Shown here: positions 29,476-41,478 of the stretch, piece after piece
Position numbering within the stretch: position 1 is the stretch's first letter
Layout: the number at the start of each line of letters is the position of its first letter
Assembly (NCBI RefSeq): GCF_030247185.1
Contig: NC_080571.1
Coordinates: 246,693,271-246,757,270 of the forward strand
Reading direction: 5' to 3'
Length of the DNA: 64,000 nt
DNA from: Malaya genurostris
Taxonomy: Eukaryota; Arthropoda; Insecta; Diptera; Culicidae
Made by a program: the position numbers and the translations under genes
The notes under the pieces: model-generated
Told to the model about the DNA's origin: nothing
What the model saw: the letters and a program-made list of their open reading frames with translations, nothing else
Database searches by the model: none

Positions 29476-31017
29476 CACTGTTAAATTTTAAATTCATTAT
29501 AATATTATTTGCAAATTTCCATCCGATTTGAAATGCTTCAAAAAGTGATGAAGTTGAATTCATTTGGATGATCATTTGAAAAAGTTGATCTTGTAGGTAG
29601 ATCATTTTATTTTCAGTTATATCGCCTAAATCGACTTCATTTAAAGAAGCGAATGGCATTGAAGGAATATTTGTAGGTAGACTGCCATTAGAAGAAGATG
29701 ATTTGGCCGGTCTACCTATTAATAAATTGTTTTCGTTAGAAGAAGAACTGCAAGGCGGTCCTGTGTTTTGATTATTTACATTAGAAGAAATAGGTGATAT
29801 ATTTCTACCTAATATACCAGCAGAACTGACATTAGAAGAAGATGATGACGAGGTCGATCTACCTGTCAATAAATTGTTTTCGTTAGAAGACGAATTGGCA
29901 GGCGTACCTGTTTTTTGTTTGGAAGAAATCAGTGCCTTAAAAGAATTAGGCGTGGCATTTGTAACGGTTTTTTTTTATTTTCAGGTATGTTCTGTAAATT
30001 TAAGGTCGTTGATTTGACTTGTTGTCGAAGCGAACGAGCGTTTAAAATTTTTTTCCTGACAGGACATTTCAAATAATTGGATTTATGATTTCCATTGCAA
30101 TTTGAACATGAAAATTTATCAGTGGTTTCATTCATTGGACAAACGTCTTTCGAATGCGATTTACCACAATTCAAACACCGTATATCCATATGACAATTTT
30201 TGGTTCCATGACCGAATCCTTGGCAACGACGACATTGCGTTAAGTTTGCAATACGATTATGCCGTTTATAATGTTCCCAATGAATTTTAATGTGGGAAAT
30301 GAAACGTACTTTTTCTAAAGTTTTCAAATTGTTTACATCACTTCGATTGAAGTGTATTAGGTAAAGTTCATGGGAAATTCCAGAGCGTGGTTTAGAAGTA
30401 CCATTCGCTCTTTTTTTCATAAGTATTACTTGGGAAGGGGCAAAACCAAGCAATTCTTTTAGTTCATTTTTAATTTCATCAATACTTTGATCATTTGATA
30501 ATCCTTTCAAGACAGCCTTGAAGGGTCTGTCTGATTTTATATCATATGAATAAAATTTATGAAGTTTTTCGGACAAATATCGAATAAGACGTTCGTAATC
30601 TTCCAATCCATCCACCAAGACTCGACATTCTCCTCTTCGTCCGATTTGAAATGAGACTTTTACTTCCGGGAGAAAGGTAGAAAGTTCAGTACGGAATGCT
30701 TTGAAGTCGGAAATTATCACCGTCACTGGTGGCATAGATTGATGTTTCTTCCCAGAACGACAAGCGTCCATTTTGGGAATTTTTGAAGAATTTTCTTCTA
30801 TGTCGCTACAATCGGATTCAGGAAGAATCTCGTAAATATTGTTAGACGGCATAGGATCAACGGAAGGGAAATCCGTCCGTTGTCTTTTATTTTTACATTC
30901 AGATTCTATAAGATCGTGAATGTTATTAGAAAAATGTTGAATAACGGATTGTGATTTATTCCGTATTGAATTATTTTTAGCCTTAGGCTTGTTGCCTTTC
31001 CGGTTGGACGCAGGCAT
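29465..31017 (-). pseudogene. Jockey-clade LINE ORF1: gag-like protein with CCHC knuckles, frameshifted
   Basis: The ATG is at 31017-31015 (MPASNRKGNK). A basic N-terminal region is followed by an RRM-like stretch (about residues 95-245). Three knuckles follow at about residues 260-320: CRRCQGFGHGTKNC, CLNCGKSHSKDVC and CSNCNGNHKSNYLKC. Near 29970 a run of A on the coding strand appears one base off. The first frame then ends as LILLRH (stop at 29929), while the other frame stays open to 29465 as a Ser/Asn-rich tail (STSSSSSSNVSS). So an indel in a homopolymer (mutation or sequencing error) best explains the break. ORF1 is the RNA-binding partner of ORF2. Confidence 0.85.
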
Positions 31018-31283
31018 TTTTTGAAATTAATGAAATTTTAAATTAAATTAACTAGGCTAAATTAGTCTTCGATTAGACACCTAGCTAGCCTTAAAAAAGG
31101 CTGATTAATTTCTTAGTCACTCTAATATCACTCTTTGTATCACTTATTCACTTAGTTAGTGATTCAGGTAGCCTTGAAAAAGACTGAAGCCTTGAATCAA
31201 TGAAACTCTAGGTAGCCAGAAAAAAATTCCAGGAGCCAAGAGCTATACGCGTGCGGTGCGAACGACTGTTCAACACCGACTGA

Positions 31284-31400
31284 TTATTGATATTCCTTGA
31301 AAACCCTTATAATATGGATATTTACGGAACGGGTTTTATGAGTAGATGTCGGAAAACGATGTTTGAGTTCTAAAATCCAAGATGACTTCCGGTTTATTTA
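31284..31400 (+). repeat. 117-bp satellite unit, right part after LINE insertion
   Basis: Continuation of the unit cut at 26415, with GGAACGGGTTTTATGAGTAG and GACTTCCGGTTTATT. The first 13 bases are the duplicated target. Confidence 0.8.
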
Positions 31401-33510
31401 AATTTAATTTGTATTTGCAACTACTACTGGATAAAGAAAATAAGAATTCAAATAAATCGATGATTATCAAAGTTTTCAGAATTACTTATGGAAGTTTTTT
31501 TTTTCATTACATTAGTATTATCGCTACACATTCATACCTGTCGAATTTAGAAACAAATGGAAATTCAATATTTGATCAAATTAACAAATAATTTCCGCCA
31601 TAAGATATAAACAAATAAAATAGTTAAACTAACACAGTGATTTAGCGAATAGTCCTACGTTAACAATTCTAGACACCTTCGATACAGGTTTTATTCAAAA
31701 ATTTCTCAACTTGCCAGGAAATGAATGAGAGACATGATATTAAAGATGACTCGGAGCGACAATCTTACAGCATCTGTATACAAGTAAAACAATAGCAAGA
31801 CGTCTGTTTTGGTTGTGTTTCTTTATTGAAAACAACTTTTTCATAAACGGACAATTATTCGCTTGGCGATATCGAACGAACCCCACAGTTAAAATAAAAA
31901 GGATGAAATGTCACCATCAAAAAGTTCGCTCTGTAATTGCTTTCAGTTTAAATTTCAAAACCCGGAGTGAAATAACGATCCTCCATTTTCCACCGAATGA
32001 AAAATCACGAACAATAAGGAAAAGCATTATGGGTAATGCTTCGGCTCCAATAGCCAGGCTTGCCACGTCTCAGTTGCCCTAGTGACCATTGCGATGGTGT
32101 GTTTGTGGGTAGGTATGTGTTTGCTCAATGAAAAGGCACAGACTACTTCCTGCGCTTGGCGATAATTGTTTCATTCTGAACCATTCTCGTATTTTTCTAA
32201 CGCACAGATGGTCGGAGGGTAGTACTAAAATGTGAGTGCCCTTATTTGGCTAATGATCTGAGAATCTCTCGTTCTAAAGAGATTTTGATACCCTAGACAA
32301 CAATCCGGCTCAGTAAAATTGGTATGAACCTGCCTTTGAAGAACGCAATAACAGACAGCAGAAAGTCAATTTCTATTCACTTAACATAATTTGCCGCCCC
32401 TCGTCAAATGTTTGGCAGGGTGTTTTAGCAAACTAGGCAATTTAGAAGTTTCCGAAATCGTTGGCATAATTGCAATTAAGCACCGTGAAAAATTGTGTCA
32501 TCTGTCGGAAATTTCGCTTTAAATAAATGTTCGAAACATTCGTTCGCTAAAATTTGTCCCTTTGCAAACCAATTGAATATCAAACAAGCATTGTATTCTA
32601 TGACACCATTTGAACCTGGCCTTGCAACTATTGACCGAACCTTACTCATTATACTGCTTATATAATGCTAAAAACGGACACGTTCTGTCTTCCTAAGAAC
32701 GTATCGTACCACCACGGCATATCTACTAGGGATCGCGGCAGAGGTCCAACATTCGCCCAATAAAACGAATTTTCCTCCATTACCGAAACTTTTCGCGCTG
32801 GGAGACATCTGCAAACATTTCTTGGCAATGGTTTTGGTTGGAACAAAAGGGGAAACCAACCCGCATTACCTAATGAGCTGTACGATTTTTCATTGCGTCT
32901 CGCATCAGTGCCAATCACGCAATGCTCGTCGGGAAAAACCGAAAGCTGACGGGGGCAAAAAATGTATATCAATTTCGTGGCGGTTGCTCTTCCCGATTGT
33001 GGCTGCCAATTCTACGCTGCTTGCTGGTACAGTTTGACATTCGAGACCGCTGGTCTGAAAAAAATCCCTTCAGATGAAGGGCACATTTCTTAGCGAAAAG
33101 ACACGTGCGCGGTAAAGCGTGACCTTCAACCACGTTCGTCATAAAGTTTGCAGAGCTGATCTGAATCTTTTATGAGACTCCGCTCTGATCAATCTGTTTT
33201 GATTACAAAAAACATTACCAACAGTGAATGCATGCCTCAGAATTGGCACTGATTGCAGTAAACAACTATTTTTCGGCTAAGTGCAGACGTGTTCCAAATG
33301 GCAAGAGTTTGAGTATTTCACGGTCAATGACTTGAAATTGCAAGTGTGTACTTGTACATTTTGACATTAACTTTGATGGAGCATGAAACCGGTTCTGAAT
33401 TCATGTGTCTTGAACAAGGTAACGATCCGACGGTATTATGTACGGAGCGTGGCAGACGAATTGGGTTAAGGAATACAAATGTGGTTTAGTTACAATCGTG
33501 ACATTCCAAT
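31401..33510. other. no recognised gene; probably low-repeat DNA
   Basis: 31.8-33.1 kb is less AT-rich than the rest and contains no repeat that I noticed. Open frames reach only about 105 codons (32658-32972, minus) and show no recognisable motif. It could be intron or intergenic host DNA. Confidence 0.35.
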
Positions 33511-33514
33511 ATTA

Positions 33515-34238
33515 TACACCCAAACATCCGTTTACGTACACTTTTTTTACGTACGCCTCCTTTTACGTCACTCTTTTCGCGAACCTAATCCCAAATAACA
33601 CAATCTTCATTTACGAACCAAATCCCGAATAACATAAACTTTATTTACGAACCTACTTCTTATAAAATAAAACGAAAACGATATTCTGGTAATTGATATT
33701 CCATGGAAACCCCTACAACACGGGTATTTTTGAAGCGGGTTTGAAGAGTAAATTCTAGAAAACGATGTTTGGGGTTATTTCGAGTTCCAAGATCGATATT
33801 CCTTGAAAACCCTTACAATGAGGGTATTTTCGGAACGGATTTGAATATTAGAGTCAAGAAAACAATATTTGAGGTCGTTTATAAATCCAATATGGTTTCT
33901 AGATATTGCCTGAATCCCTTACAATATGAACCAAATCTGCTTTTCTTTCCGTTAATACCCATATTTTTAGGGTTTCAAAGGATTATCAATAGACCGGAAG
34001 TCGCTATCTTGGATTTCAGAACGAACCTAAACATTATTTTCCGGCTCCTACTCTTCATATCCATTCCGAAAATATATAGGTTTTAAAACATTCATTGCAC
34101 AAACTTTTTTTGCGAAGTAAATTCCTAATAACGTAAAGTTTTTTTTACGAAGTAAATTTTATGTAACGCAAACAATTTTAACGAACTGATTCGATTTGCG
34201 AACCCCTGCTTTAGTTCGTAAACGAAGGTTTCGGTGTA
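33515..34238. mobile_element. TIR element carrying satellite units
   Basis: The ends TACACCCAAACATCCGTTTACG and its inverted counterpart (CGTAAACGAAGGTTTCGGTGTA) are flanked by TA on both sides (33513-33514, 34239-34240). Sub-terminal DNA is full of TTTACGAAC-type words. The interior (33690-34085) holds three degenerate 117-bp satellite units. No protein is encoded. Partial relatives are at 26245-26415 with 31284-31400, and at 48217-48600. Confidence 0.75.
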
Positions 34239-34240
34239 TA

Positions 34241-35030
34241 CGAAATTCTGGAAAGGGTAGAATCAATTAATGTGACAGAATCTAGTCGTCAATTTCCTCA
34301 ATCGCAAACAATCCACACGCCTTACCAAGATTAAGTTTTCAGTAAAGTGTGCACATCGTCAAAATAGGTATTTATTAAGTAAACCTAAATATTGTTTCAT
34401 TTTTAATGTCATTTTGCTCAGTCGTAGCTGGTATACAATTCTGTTTTTGTTTATGCCGAAACACGACTATCTCTATTACACACCTTTCGGTATGATTGTA
34501 ATATTTTTTATTCCCAGAATAAAAAAGCATCGAATAGTACATGCTTTGCTACACGCTGATTTTTAAATTTTATTTATGTTGGCTTCAAGCTAGAATACGA
34601 TTGTTTTGAACCAATTTGTCCCTTCAACATCAACAATGCTCTCCGTTTGAGTTTTGTTCTATCCAAACGAAAAACCTGTTCTAATCTACCTAGTGCCTTT
34701 CTCATATTACTTCACAGTATTACTGCACTACCGGCTGTGAAAATTGAATTTACATCGTGAAGCTTAAAATTTCGATGTATGTTTTTTTTTTCAAATAAAT
34801 TTCAATTCATTGACATCGGTCACACTTATCATAAAACAGCTAAAATTCGTATCAAACGCAGCACTGTCTTTTACCAATATCACACACCGGTAGCAGACAT
34901 CTACTACCGTTGCATTTTCTTTATAACGTGCACGAAATAGACCAAAGTACGTATCGTTCGTGTTGTGTATTTTTCTTCCACGTATCGCTGTTGTACATAT
35001 TGTCATTCTATTTGGCGGTTTGAAAACCTC
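34241..35030. other. no recognised gene
   Basis: A stretch at about 34395-34450 (TGTTTCATTTTTAATGTCAT) resembles 47200-47250, so a diverged repeat may be present. No convincing frames. Confidence 0.4.
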
Positions 35031-35034
35031 TGAT

Positions 35035-35470
35035 CCTCATCGCCCAATACCTGTGGAACGGAAAGTCGGATCCAAATGAAATTTCACAGTAGCTTTTGAG
35101 AAGATGTGACCTTTAATTTAAACCAATATTTGTGAAAATCGGTTCAATCATCGCAGTGAAATCGGAATGAGTTCTATTTTCAAAGTTTTTCTTCACTTCC
35201 GGAACAGAAAAAGGGGAGTGGAACCAGTAGTGCCGAATTAAGTTTATATCAAACAAACTAACAAGTTCTGAGAACTAGAAGAATTTATCGGACAGTTTTA
35301 TGGGATTTGTACCTGTTTTTGACCATCACTCGTGAAAAAATTCTCATGAAATTGGTAATTTTACACTTATCACGCCTTTGCTCGGGAACCGAAAGTCGGA
35401 TCCGGATAAAATGCTCTAAAAATTTTTGGGAAACTATAAGACTATGAAATTTTGCGAACTTTGACACAGC
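35035..35470 (-). repeat. degenerate dispersed module, two to three units
   Basis: Words such as GAACGGAAAGTCGGATCC, GTGAAAATCGGTTCAATCAT and GGGAACCGAAAGTCGGATCC mark successive units in the same order as in the 1.8-kb repeats. Confidence 0.65.
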
Positions 35471-35479
35471 AACAGATAA

Positions 35480-36070
35480 TTTTGATCGTTACGTTATCGA
35501 AGCTAGGAATCTTTCAGTTCCCAAAGCTAAAACTGAATAAAATTCTCCTTTCATTCATGACAATCTTAAACTGCTTCTCTTATTTGAAGAATGTTCTTGT
35601 AGTCGACGAACATTCTTCAAACGAATAAAATCACCGTTTCCGTGATCTTGCTATGAAAACCATAGTGAAGGATTCACAAAATGTACTCTTTCGAGATACA
35701 AAAAAATCTCTAAAGAAGTTGAATAAATTATAGAAACAGGAAATGAAAATTATAGAATGATAGTATCTACTCAAGGGAAAGCAAGGATGTGAATATATAG
35801 AACGGTAAGTTGAGACGTGACAAAGGGTCATTTAAGCAAGCAGAAATCTTCTATCAACTTAACTTTTACCTTCTACCATTTAATGATGTCTCGTATAAAT
35901 TAGAATTATATTTTTTACCAGAGCAATTTGGATTTCGCCATTTAAATTCAACTACTCATCAACTTATTAGAGTAATGCACACAATAAATGTAAATACATC
36001 TTCTGTGTTAACGATTGGAGTTGCTCTTCTAGACATAGAAAAGAGTTCGACCGTGTTTGGCACAATGATT
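35480..36070 (+). pseudogene. Jockey-clade LINE ORF2 fragment, internally deleted
   Basis: On the plus strand, IEARNLSVPKAKTE (about 35495-35540) and FIHDNLKLLL correspond to the post-endonuclease region of the LINE at 26416-31283. LPEQFGFRHLNSTTHQL and VALLDIEK (about 35915-36045) correspond to its RT domain. Stops and shifts interrupt it. About 200 codons between the two parts are missing and are replaced by unrelated DNA (about 35770-35890) that resembles the MITE at 44561. This is a dead relic of the same family. Confidence 0.75.
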
Positions 36071-36178
36071 TGATATTAATAATGTCTGTAAATTCTGAAT
36101 AAAAAAATTCACCAATTTGTAGCGGTACCAAGCAACAAAAAACGAAACTGAAAACTTGTGCAAAATTTGAAGAAAAAA

Positions 36179-38021
36179 CGTGATTAATCCACCTAGCAGT
36201 GAGATGATACCTTTTTTTTATCAATACGCATGTGTTTTTGCATGGATATTCTTAGGTGTTTTAGTTCTCATGACATTATTTTAATTATCGTCGTTTTAAA
36301 CGGCAAATTGAGATTTTAATCACTCATTACCCTGTAATGCCGAAACTGCAAAACATATCGAATTTCAATCTTAGCGTGCGACAATCGATTGAACATTCCA
36401 TGAGATGTCGAAGTAAGTTCCACTTTAGAGTTTTTCGTCATTATTTATGGTACTTCCAGAGCCGGTATTCAGGAATTAGCATAGCCCAAAATGATTCGAA
36501 TGGCCATACATTATTACGCCAAACAATTTACATGAAATTTATAAACTCATCATCTGTAATTCCAGAATCGGATAAAATTCATCAATTTTGTATGGGACCT
36601 TAAGTCCTGTAATATTTGTTTTTGAAGTTCGATTTGGTGTTTTTTGAGAAAATGATTGAGCTTTGAGAATCGATTCGATACTGGAACTGGAATTCTAAAA
36701 TCGGTGTAGCCGAAATCAGTTAAATTCACCTGAGCAGTGTGTAGACATCTTTGAGAAATTGTAGTGCGAATTAAAATTTGGGGGTACATTCCGAATCCAA
36801 AAACGAATACCGCTCAAACTGAAATAAATTTATTTGGTAATCGACTATCCAAATCTGCAAACCCGATAAATTAAATAAATGATTAATTTATGTGAAATGG
36901 ACATTTTTATACTAATCACCCTGCATTTTCTAAACCAGAAGTCGGATCTGACTAAAAAGTAAGAGGTTTTATAGGATCTTAAGACCTCTCATTTGAATCA
37001 TAGATGATTCTTAGATTTCATTTGAATCTTAGATCGGTTCAGCCATCTACGAGAAAAATTAATTGCATTATTTTAATTTCGTTTCACATATCATCCTGTG
37101 GTTCCGCAATCAGAAGTCGGATCCAAACGTAATTCAGGAACCTTGTTTGGGAGTATACGACTTTTCATATGAATCCGAGTTTGTAGAAAACGGTTTAACC
37201 ATCTTCGAGAAAATTGAGTGAAATTATTTGTCACACACGTATTTGCTGATCTCGACGAACTGAGTCGTATGGTATATGGAAGTCATGTTCTTCCAGCATT
37301 TATTGCTGTAAATAGTTTAAATCAATATAATTATGGAATTACTTCCAACTCGATAATGCTGGTATCATCTGGTTTACATATGCCATATTCGAAAGATTAT
37401 GTTGCCAAAAATGAACCGTGCTAAAATTGGTCCGAGGCAAATTGTCATAAAAAAGGATGCTGTACACAGTCTTTTTGGTACTTAGAAACAATTATATGTA
37501 ACAGTATAAAAAATCGTGTTTCATGTTGCTCCCAAGCATTGCTTTTTCATACAGCGCTCAAAATTTCTTCTACTGGAATAAGGCTTACACAAAAATATCG
37601 ATATCTCCGTTAAAAATGGACGGATTTTAACAATCTATGGCTTGTTGGATAGGTATTACCGAACGAAACCTAAGTCTGGAAACATATTCTGTTTTCAAGG
37701 TCAAATGTGACAGATACTGTCAAAAAACTGAAAATTTTGACATAAAACTTCGTATCCGATCTCAAAACCATTCAATAGCGTTCTGGGTGACGGGGAGACC
37801 TTTCATTTGCGACTAGTTTGATCAAAATCGGTCCAGCCATCTCTGAGATCTCGACCTCTTAGTTGACAACACACATACAGACACACACATACACACACAG
37901 ACATTTGCTCAGTTCGTCGAGCTGAATCGATTGGTATGACATTCGGCCCTCCGGGCCTCGGAAAATTTTTCGAAAGTTTGAGCGAATTCTATACCTATTT
38001 TTTATATATATAAAAAAAGGT
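36179..38021 (-). repeat. 1.8-kb repeat bounded by A/T runs, copy 1
   Basis: Read on the minus strand, it starts ACCTTTTTTTATATATATAA, passes a (TG)-rich stretch, and ends GGTGGATTAATCACG. It is flanked by A runs of six on each side (36173-36178 and 38022-38027). The interior holds several degenerate modules with TTCCGGAACTACAGG-type cores and a conserved block CGAGATCTCAGAGATGGCTGG. The two other copies are at 56897-58706 and 58711-60558. No coding frame is shared between copies. Confidence 0.8.
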
Positions 38022-38027
38022 AAAAAA

Positions 38028-38745
38028 GGTGAAGTAGTTTTCGAAGTGTAATGGACACGGAATGTGTAATGAATCGATTCGCTCTCTTTATTAGTTAGTA
38101 AGCTAACATAGAATGTAAGTTCTTTCTCTCCATTACACAATATTTTGTTTGTTTTTTGGGAGCAGGAAAAAGCTCGATGAAAATGAAATTTGGCAATCTC
38201 TCTCTCCAGCAGGCATAAAACTTCCTCATCTTTTATATCAACAGATTACAATGATCCAAAAGATACAATAAGGCTTAACACTAACAATAAAGACTAACAA
38301 TTAAAACTAAACCTATAACTCTATAACTAGTTGATGACACCAAGCATTACAAGGCAGCAATAGTGTAGTTGCTTAAACGGTGAAGAAAGAGAAGAGAAAA
38401 GTGGATAGGTAAATGGATGATGAATGGTAAGTAAACATGGGTGAACGACGGGGTTAGAATCGGCATGTAGATCTAATTAGTGATCGAAAAGATGCTGGAA
38501 GACAGCGCAAAAGAAGGAAGTGTGAGCGGGTTAGTATTGTCTGGTAGTTTTCAACAGAAATGCTGGAGAGACGGAGTGGTGGTGGAACGAAAGTACAAAC
38601 GATTACAAACAAATACTGATCCAAAGGTAATCTGACAAAAAATGACTATGAAGCAATCGTTTACTCATATTTCAAGATAGATGAAAGTCGAAAACATTGA
38701 AGCAGCTATTGAATGTTCTGCCTATACTGGAAAATGATTCGTTGT
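38028..38745. other. no recognised gene
   Basis: A-rich sequence with short frames only. It may include the 3' tail of the RT relic that follows. Confidence 0.4.
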
Positions 38746-39640
38746 AACCATAATTTGTTCGTGCAATATGTAAACTCAAGAAGCGATGAGAGCGAAAATT
38801 CAATGTCCAGATTAATCATTTGCGGAAGTACGGGACAATCGATACGTGATTGTAATAAATCAGCAACAAAAACGGCTTTGGAGACATTCCTACGAACAGG
38901 TAGCAGATCCAGGTCAATAAGCTTACAACGATATTTGTAACTAGGAAGATTGGTAGGATCTCTCCAAAGTAAGTTGCGCAGGACGAATCTAACAAATTTT
39001 CGCTGGATAGTTTAGATGCGTGCAATGTGGGTTTGATAGTGAGGTGCCCAGACAACAGCTGCATATTCTAGCGTCGAACGGACTAGAGCACAATATAACG
39101 CCTTAAGACATGGGACATTAGTAAAGCTCTTGGTAACGCGAAAGACGAAACCCAAGAGCTTGGAGGCCTTTGAAGTCCAGTTTGGAATCAAGAATGATAC
39201 CCAACTCTTTCACGGAAGATTCACGTCTCAGTATACTGTGAGAGATACAGTAGTCGTAGGTTATCGGCGAGCGTTCACAAGCAAACGACAAAACGGAACA
39301 CTTCGAGGCATTCAAAATCATTCTATTATAATGACACCAGTTTGTGAATAAGTCTAACAGTGACTGCAAATATATAGAGTCTTCAAATGTCAATAAGAAC
39401 TGGATAAAATAGCTCGAAGTCGTCGGCGAAGGATAGTTTGTGGCATTTCAATATGAAGTTGAGATCATTGAGGTAGAGTAAAAATAAGAATGGTCCTAAG
39501 TGACTACCTTGAGAGACTCCAGAGTTGACAGCGAAAGGCACTGTAATGAAGTATCCGATTTTCACAAACATTTCGCAACGAATTAGATTTGACTGGAGCC
39601 AATTCAGGAACAATACAAGTTGGTTTTCAATTTTCCCTAC
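38746..39640 (-). pseudogene. decayed non-LTR reverse transcriptase (CR1-like), second copy
   Basis: Minus-strand reading gives SGVSQGSHLGPFLFLLYLND (about 39530-39470), an FADD pair at about 39425, then NASKCSVLSFACER. Further on it gives EYAAVVWAPHYQTH (about 39065-39020) and RCKLIDLDLLPVRRNVSKA. These cover the RT core to the post-RT region. Frames of 76 and 91 codons are interrupted by shifts. The copy is clearly related to, but not a recent duplicate of, 3065-4260. Clade uncertain. Confidence 0.72.
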
Positions 39641-39949
39641 ACAAAAACCACAGAATTACGGAAGCAGATGATGTCTTAATGGTAATAACCAAAAATTAAA
39701 TAATAATTTGGTAATAACCAAATAAAATTACATTGAAAAAAATCAATTTTGACAAGGGAAAGTGTTTTTCAAATAACTTTTTTTATTTTCTTAAAAGTGC
39801 TCAGCTTGAATTTTCGACTGTAGGTAGAGAAAATAATCACCTATCTTGTAACAAAATTTCATCCCAATCAAAAACGTAGACGATAAAGAGTTTTTCAATA
39901 TTTTTATACAAAAGGTTGACAAATTTTGTAATAATCACGCATAAACCAC

Positions 39950-40205
39950 TTTTTTTGTAGAATTTGTTATTTTTCGACAACAGCCATTTGAAAAAAAAAA
40001 CTGATAAAAAACGTTTAACCCCTTTCAAAATAAATTTTAGATCAATTTTGGAAAAACAAAGTATGCAAAGTGTTTTTTGTTAAAATCATTTATACAACAC
40101 CTTTTTGTAGAATTTGGCATTTTTCGATAACAAAAGTTTAGCTCTTTTCAAAGTCAGTTTAAATCCTTTTTGGAAACACAAAGTATGCAAAGGGGTGTTT
40201 TGTAA
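39950..40205. repeat. two-unit tandem repeat, period about 147
   Basis: CTTTTTTTGTAGAATTTG at about 39952 and CCTTTTTGTAGAATTTGG at about 40099 begin similar units that both contain ATTTTTCGA and CAAAGTATGCAAAG blocks. The sequence from 39641 to 39950 holds no recognised feature. Confidence 0.6.
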
Positions 40206-40209
40206 CATA

Positions 40210-41476
40210 ACAGATCGGCTGAAAAGTTCGTATCGTTTCTATGAGAGGGCGCCACTAGAATTAAATCCATACCATTTTCAGTTAGTACCAACCTTCAAAA
40301 GATACGTGTATAAATTTGACAGCTGTCTGATTATTAGTTTGTGAGATATTGCATTTTGAGTGAAGCTACTTTTGTTATTGTGAAAAAAATGGAAAAAAGG
40401 AATTTCGTGTGTTGATGAACACTACTTTTTGATAAAAAAAAAGTGCCGCCGATACCAAAAAATGGCTTGATGAGTGTTATCCAGACTCTGCACCGGGCGA
40501 AGCAACAATTCGTAAGTGGTTTGCAAAATTTCGTACTGGTCATATGAGCACCGAAGACGATGAACGCAGTGGACGTCCAAAAGAGGCTGTTACCGATGAA
40601 AACGTTAAAAAAATCCACAAAATGATTTTCAATGACCGTAAAGTGAAGTTGATCGAGATAGCTGACACCCTAAAGATATCAAAGGAACGTGTTGGACATA
40701 TTATTCACGAATATTTGGATATGAGAAAGCTTTGTGCAAAATGGGTGCCGCGTGAGCTCACAATCGATCAAAAACAACAACGAATTGATGATTCTGAGCA
40801 GTGTTTGGAGCTGTTATATCGAAATAAAACCGATTTTTTTCGTCGATATATAACAATGGACGAAACATGGCTCCATCACTTCACTCCGGAGTCCAATCGA
40901 CAAACCGAACCGAACCCAAAGCGTGGAAAGACTCAACAATCGGCCTGTAAGGTTATGGCGTCTGTGTTTTGGGATTCGCATGGTATAATTTTCATCGACT
41001 ACTTTGAAAATGGAAAAACCATCAACAGTGACTATTATATAGCGTTATTGGAGCGTTTGAAGAACGAAATTTAAAAAAAAACGGCATCATTTGAAGAAGA
41101 AAAAAGTTTTGTTTCATCAAGACAATGCACCGTGTCACAAGTATATGAAAACCATGCTGAAATTGAACGAATTGGGCTTCGAATTGCTCCCTCATCCACC
41201 GTATTCTCCAGATTTGGCCCCCAGTGACTTTTTCTCAGACCTCAAGAGAATGCTCGCTGGTAAAAATTTTTGAAGCAATGAAGATGTAATCGCTGAAACT
41301 GAGGCCTATTTTGAGGCAAAAGACAAATCGTACTTCAAAAATGGTATCGAAAAAGTTGGAAGATCGCTATAATCGCTGTATCGCCTCTGATGGCAATTAT
41401 GTTGATCAATAAAAACGAATTTTGGCAAAAAAATGTGTGTTTCTATTAAACGATACGAACTTTTCAGCCGAACTGT
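40210..41476 (+). mobile_element. mariner element, irritans type, full-length but dead
   Basis: The ends ACAGATCGGCTGAAAAGTTC (40210) and, inverted, ACAGTTCGGCTGAAAAGTTC (ending 41476) are flanked by TA (40208-40209 and 41477-41478). The length, 1,267 bases, is near that of standard mariners. The enclosed transposase gene is broken. Confidence 0.92.
40389..41412 (+). pseudogene. mariner (irritans subfamily) transposase, multiply broken
   Basis: The sequence resembles the horn-fly mariner transposase in long stretches: STEDDERSGRPKEAVTDENV, KISKERVGHIIHEYLDMRKL, KWVPRELTIDQKQQRIDD, then ITMDETWLHH (first catalytic D), LFHQDNAPCH (second D) and SPDLAPSDFF (third D, spacing 34). The damage includes an early frameshift in an A run after MEK, a deletion of about seven residues after ESNRQ, a frameshift in an A run at about 41072-41081, a missing residue pair in SDFFSDLK, a TGA after GKNF (41271-41273) and a further shift near the end. 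It cannot make an active transposase. Mariners of this group often move between species. Confidence 0.92.
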
Positions 41477-41478
41477 TA

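Noticed and set aside
32658..33037. Overlapping frames of 71-104 aa
   Set aside because: They overlap on both strands, have no motif and no consistent start context. They are probably chance in less AT-rich DNA.
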